Positions 15,259 through 18,103 of a DNA stretch of 18,103 nt are shown piece after piece. This DNA is from CAYSHJ01 sp964589725. Its GTDB lineage: Bacteria; Planctomycetota; Planctomycetia; Planctomycetales; Planctomycetaceae. Positions within the stretch are counted from its first letter, which is position 1. The number at the start of each line of letters is the position of its first letter. Both the position numbers and the translations under genes were made by a program. The stretch covers positions 1-18,103 of the forward strand of contig CAZPUJ010000564.1 in the NCBI GenBank assembly GCA_964589725.1. The letters are read 5' to 3'. The notes beneath the pieces are model-generated. The model was not told the origin of the DNA, made no database searches, and saw nothing but the letters and a program-made list of their open reading frames with translations.

Positions 15259-16674
15259 ATGTGGCCCATCGAGCATGATCCGCTGTCTTTGACTCGTCGA
15301 GCATTCTTGAGTCGATACGCCGGCAGCCGTGGCGGACTGGCACTCGCGTCGCTGATGGCCGGCGAACGGAAAGCCTTCGGCGACGTGGCCGACCCGCCGA
15401 CGCATCGGCCGACGGCGAAAGCCGTCATCTGTCTATTTCAGCACGGCGGACCGAGCCAGATGGACTTATTCGACCCCAAGCCCGCGCTGCAGAAGCATCA
15501 CGGCAAGCCGTATCCAGCAGGCGAGATTGAAGCTCACTTCGACAAGCAGAAGGGAAACGTGCTCGGCTCGCCGTACTCGTTCCGGCCGAACGGCGAGTGC
15601 GGCATGAACCTGTCGGAATTGCTGCCACACACCGGCCGAATTGCCGACGACATCACGCTCGTCCGCTCTATGAGCACCGAGTCGGTCGATCACGAATCGG
15701 CGCTGCGATTGATCCACAGCGGCAAGTTCTTTGCCGGGTTGCCGACGTGGGGCGCGTGGACGATCTACGCTCTCGGCACCGAGAACCAAAACTTGCCGGC
15801 GTACGTGGTGCTCGCCGATCCGGGCGGCTTGCCCGTCGACGGCGAACGCAACTGGACCAGCGGTTGGTTGCCGGCCGTGTATCAAGGGACGGTCTTTCGC
15901 TCCGGTGGCTCGCCCGTTTTGAATCTGCAAACGCCCAGCGGCATCTCGGCCGACGCTCGGCGGAATCAACTGCGGTTTCTCGACGTGATCAACCGCAAGC
16001 ACCTCGAACGGCATCCGGAGAACAGCGAACTGGCCGCTCGCATCGCCAACTTTGAAACCGCCTCGCGCATGCAACTGGCCGTGCCCGAGGCAATCGACTT
16101 GTCGCAAGAGACCGCCGCCACACGAGCGATGTACGGTCTCGACAGCCCGGCTACTCAGGAGTACGGCACGCGCTGCTTGATCGCTCGACGCTTGATCGAA
16201 CGTGGCGTACGGTTCGTGCAGGTCTTCATGTCGAGCCAACCGTGGGACACGCACAGCAAGAACGCTGAGAGCTTGAAGGGCCTGTGTGCTCGCACCGATC
16301 AGCCGAGTTCCGCGCTGGTGCAAGACCTCAAGCAGCGCGGGTTGCTCGATGAGACGATCGTGATGTGGACGGGCGAGTTCGGCCGCCTGCCGGTCTCTCA
16401 AGGTGCCGACGGCCGCGACCACAATCGCCGAGCGTTCTCGTTATGGCTCGCCGGCGGAGGTTTTCGCGGCGGCTACGTCCACGGCGCGACCGATGACTTT
16501 TCCTATGAATCGGTTCAAGACGTGGTCAACGTCCACGACCTGCACGCGACACTGTTGCACACCCTTGGCCTGGATCACGAAACGCTGACGTACCCCCATG
16601 AAGGCCGCGATGCCAGCTTGACGGACGCGGAAGTGACCCACGCTCGCGTCGCGCGCGAGCTGTTGCGAAGCTGA
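15259..16674 (+). CDS. Tat-exported DUF1501 domain protein
   Basis: The protein has 471 residues from an ATG with AAGGA 7 bases upstream. The Tat signal SLTRRAFLS (about 10-18) is nearly ideal and is followed by a hydrophobic stretch to about 34. CLFQHGGPSQMDLFDPKP (about 57-74) opens the DUF1501 domain, which belongs to the alkaline phosphatase/sulfatase superfamily. Later blocks are QPWDTHSKN, VMWTGEFGR, GRDHNRRAFSLWLAGGGFRGG and VNVHDLHATLLHTLGLDH, all typical. The Asp and His residues in these blocks are likely metal ligands. The function of the family is unproven. In planctomycetes the gene usually stands next to a DUF1549/DUF1553 cytochrome-type gene; none is present here. Confidence 0.93.
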   Translation: MWPIEHDPLSLTRRAFLSRYAGSRGGLALASLMAGERKAFGDVADPPTHRPTAKAVICLFQHGGPSQMDLFDPKPALQKHHGKPYPAGEIEAHFDKQKGNVLGSPYSFRPNGECGMNLSELLPHTGRIADDITLVRSMSTESVDHESALRLIHSGKFFAGLPTWGAWTIYALGTENQNLPAYVVLADPGGLPVDGERNWTSGWLPAVYQGTVFRSGGSPVLNLQTPSGISADARRNQLRFLDVINRKHLERHPENSELAARIANFETASRMQLAVPEAIDLSQETAATRAMYGLDSPATQEYGTRCLIARRLIERGVRFVQVFMSSQPWDTHSKNAESLKGLCARTDQPSSALVQDLKQRGLLDETIVMWTGEFGRLPVSQGADGRDHNRRAFSLWLAGGGFRGGYVHGATDDFSYESVQDVVNVHDLHATLLHTLGLDHETLTYPHEGRDASLTDAEVTHARVARELLRS

Positions 16675-16677
16675 CTG

Positions 16678-17670
16678 TCAGTTGGTTGTTTGCTGCGCGA
16701 CCCGTTCGCTGAGTTCCGCCAGGTTAATTCGCTCGCCGTCTTTCGGGAACGGAAATTTCAATAGCCACCAATCCTCGGTGAACGCGGCTGATTCGCCCGG
16801 TAACAGGCGCTCGCGCGGGCCGATCGGTTCGAGTTCGATGCGTGGGCCGGTCGGATACCACACCGACAGCGTCAGCCCGGCGGCCTCGTTGTAGACGCGA
16901 TCGGGATACGTCGTGAATCGCTTCACAAACAGCGTGTCGTTCGGCATCAGATAGCCCAGCCATCCGGCGTGCGAATCAAAACCGAGCTTCGGTTTGCGTG
17001 GCGGCGCGAGGATTTCGAGGAAGCCGTCCCGTTCGCGAATCTTCTCGTCCATGTTACGGACGTTGATAATCGCGCTGTCCTCGTACATCGCGTACTTGCT
17101 GGGAAACCGGCTCGGACGATCGCCGAGCGGAATCAAACAGATGCCACCGCCCGGCGAGAACGAGCGGCCCCAGTGACAAACCTCGCGAACTTCTTTCGAG
17201 ATGTTGACCATCGTCTGCTGACAAGACAGTCGCACTGCCTTGTTTCGCTCGACGAGACTGAACTCACGCACGAGCTGCATCCCGGCCGCCTCCTCGTGCG
17301 GACTGGTGAGCTTCGCCGAAAACGCTCCGGTGATTTCGCTGGTCCACTCGCCCGACCAAATCTTCGGATGCGGAATCACAGTCAACTCCGGGCCGTAATC
17401 AAACCGCCCCGCCGTGATCGGCCCTGGCTTCCCGGGCTGCCAGTTCTTCTCCTGTTCGTCGAGGAACATCGCATCCTTCCCCTCGACTGAGAACTCCAAC
17501 ACTCGGCCGCCCGCCTGTGGACACAATACCGCTCGCGCGGTCCCATGTTTGAGTTCGATGGCTTGTGTGTAGCCGTGAAATGTAATGACACGCGATGGCT
17601 GCTCGTCGGCAAAAGAGAAGTGACTCACAGCCAAACCAAGAATGGCCACAAAGAGCGACCTGACGAACAT
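16678..17670 (-). CDS. secreted mutarotase-like beta-sandwich protein
   Basis: The protein has 330 residues. I chose the ATG at 17670 because GAGGGAGA lies about 7 bases upstream and it opens directly on a signal peptide (FVRSLFVAILGLAVSHFSFADE); an ATG at 17706 would add 12 charged residues. AVLCPQAGGRVLEFSVEGKDAMFLD (about 48-72) resembles the start of galactose-mutarotase-like and DUF4380-like domains, and the rest is rich in alternating strands. Such domains bind or epimerise sugars, or serve as accessory domains. No catalytic His/Glu pair is certain. It converges on the DUF1501 gene with only 3 bases between stop codons, so the two transcripts probably overlap. A role in sugar binding is inferred only. 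Confidence 0.65.
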   Translation of the reverse strand: MFVRSLFVAILGLAVSHFSFADEQPSRVITFHGYTQAIELKHGTARAVLCPQAGGRVLEFSVEGKDAMFLDEQEKNWQPGKPGPITAGRFDYGPELTVIPHPKIWSGEWTSEITGAFSAKLTSPHEEAAGMQLVREFSLVERNKAVRLSCQQTMVNISKEVREVCHWGRSFSPGGGICLIPLGDRPSRFPSKYAMYEDSAIINVRNMDEKIRERDGFLEILAPPRKPKLGFDSHAGWLGYLMPNDTLFVKRFTTYPDRVYNEAAGLTLSVWYPTGPRIELEPIGPRERLLPGESAAFTEDWWLLKFPFPKDGERINLAELSERVAQQTTN

Positions 17671-17709
17671 GTCGATTCTCCCTCGGACAGAGCGATCCCA
17701 AGCCATCGG

Positions 17710-17842
17710 CTATACCTCGCACGGTCGAGTCTGACACTAACCCGAAGCGTTAGCGAGGGCCTGTTACCTCTGCCCTCGCTTACGCTTCGGGTTAGTGTGA
17801 AGCGTCCTCCAAATGTGTCAGTCGTGGCCGTGCGAGGTATAG
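17710..17842. mobile_element. 133-bp MITE-like unit with 15-bp inverted repeats
   Basis: CTATACCTCGCACGG (17710-17724) and CCGTGCGAGGTATAG (17828-17842) are perfect inverted repeats of 15 bases. They enclose a long hairpin at 17734-17798 and about 30 further bases. No target duplication is clear at the ends and there is no transposase, so a non-autonomous element is only one reading. Alternatively, the two motifs are facing promoter elements: the left one, read on the minus strand, puts TATAGC about 40 bases before the start at 17670. Confidence 0.5.
17734..17798. repeat. long palindromic element, CTAACCCG family, copy 2
   Basis: Arms at 17734-17760 and 17772-17798 pair at 26 of 27 positions around an 11-base loop. 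The stem begins ACACTAACCCGAAGCG. It differs from copy 1 (4284-4342) at only a few stem bases, while the loops are unrelated, as expected if selection or mobility acts on the stem. It may also act as a terminator for the minus-strand frame ending at 17818. Confidence 0.85.
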
Positions 17843-17966
17843 TCCTGCAAACCAACGCGCTCAACGCCCCATTGCCCATCCACGATTTTCACTTCGTAGA
17901 AAATGCTGCAAGCACCGATAAGCACCACGCCGCCAGGGTCATCGCGGCAGGTGCCACACAATAATG
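17818..17966 (-). pseudogene. 3' exon or tail of an interrupted gene, unrecognised
   Basis: On the minus strand, directly after the predicted intron end, a frame reads SLLCGTCRDDPGGVVLIGAC followed by SIFYEVKIVDGQWGVERVGL and QDYTSHGHD, then stop. The hydrophobic and FYEVKIVDGQWG parts look like real protein rather than noise. The last residues are encoded by the 15-bp inverted repeat. I do not recognise the family. The 5' part would lie beyond the intron, outside the window. If the intron splices, the gene could still work; if not, it is broken. Confidence 0.35.
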
Positions 17967-18043
17967 ATAGGGGTAGGAAGGACCGATTGAGTTCGGTCCC
18001 CCCTCCCTCCGAACCGGACGGGCGGATTTCCCGCATCCGGCTC
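17967..18043 (-). ncRNA. group II intron domains V and VI
   Basis: Domain V, read on the minus strand (18043 to 18011), is a 33-base hairpin starting GAGCCGGATGCGG, with a GAAA-type loop and ending CGTCCGGTTC. The AGC near its 5' end fits the catalytic triad and a CG bulge lies on the 3' side. Domain VI follows: GGACCGA (17999-17993) pairs with TCGGTCC (17986-17980), extended by G-rich and C-rich strands. An adenosine at 17974 is unpaired, 7 bases before a terminal AT at 17967, as expected for a branch point and 3' splice site. The exact junction is uncertain by a base or two. Confidence 0.8.
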
Positions 18044-18103
18044 TCCGGTTGATAGTGTTACCTCGGTGAGGATTGGCAGACTCGGGTATGGGCTGCTCCC
18101 AGG
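17967..18103 (-). mobile_element. 3' end of a group II intron, rest beyond window
   Basis: The domain V and VI structures place the intron's 3' end at about 17967 on the minus strand, so the body extends to higher coordinates. Only about 60 bases upstream of domain V are visible (18044-18103), which would belong to domain IV or the end of a reverse transcriptase gene; no RT motif can be seen in so short a piece. Whether the intron is complete, active or only a fragment cannot be told. Confidence 0.75.

Noticed and set aside
17818..18036. 72-residue minus-strand frame as an independent gene
   Set aside because: Its ATG lies inside the domain V hairpin; the protein-like part begins after the predicted splice site, so it is better read as a 3' exon.

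Overview
The window looks like a chromosomal segment of a planctomycete. The evidence is the set of families: two proteins with DUF1559-type C-termini, a Tat-exported DUF1501 protein, a secreted PQQ-like beta-propeller protein with a WPRWRGPRGDG start, a ceramidase-type hydrolase and several secreted carbohydrate-related proteins. Moderately high GC and many intergenic palindromes fit as well. This assignment rests on remembered family distribution, not on a search.

Layout, left to right. The window opens inside a plus-strand M20 metallopeptidase (2-1120). A repeat-bearing gap leads to a tight plus-strand operon of three membrane proteins (1381-4237): a two-TM protein with a pilin-like outer domain, then two paralogues with about four N-terminal TM segments fused to a DUF1559-like domain. 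A hairpin separates it from a convergent ceramidase-like gene (4368-5945, minus). A divergent gap leads to a secreted GH5-like glycosidase (6205-7332, plus). A repeat-packed gap follows, then a minus-strand run: nadE (7583-9244), PQQ-like propeller (9350-10672), SAM methyltransferase (10699-11466), right-handed beta-helix protein (11551-13551) and a Tat-exported deacetylase-like protein (13721-15133). The DUF1501 gene (15259-16674, plus) is divergent from the last of these and ends 3 bases short of a convergent mutarotase-like secreted protein (16678-17670, minus).

The right edge (17967-18103) carries what I read as the 3' end of a group II intron on the minus strand: a domain V hairpin followed by a domain VI hairpin with a bulged adenosine. 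The intron body and any reverse transcriptase would lie beyond the window. Its 3' exon encodes the tail of an unrecognised protein. That tail runs into a 133-bp unit bounded by 15-bp perfect inverted repeats around a long hairpin.

Functionally the window combines housekeeping (NAD synthesis), peptide and lipid or amide hydrolysis, and exported carbohydrate-related proteins (GH5-like, beta-helix, deacetylase-like, mutarotase-like). The genes do not form one obvious pathway. The most unusual coding feature is the operon of polytopic DUF1559-like proteins. The most unusual non-coding feature is the density and variety of palindromic elements, some of which appear to have been absorbed into the ceramidase-like reading frame. 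I found no tRNA, rRNA or CRISPR array.
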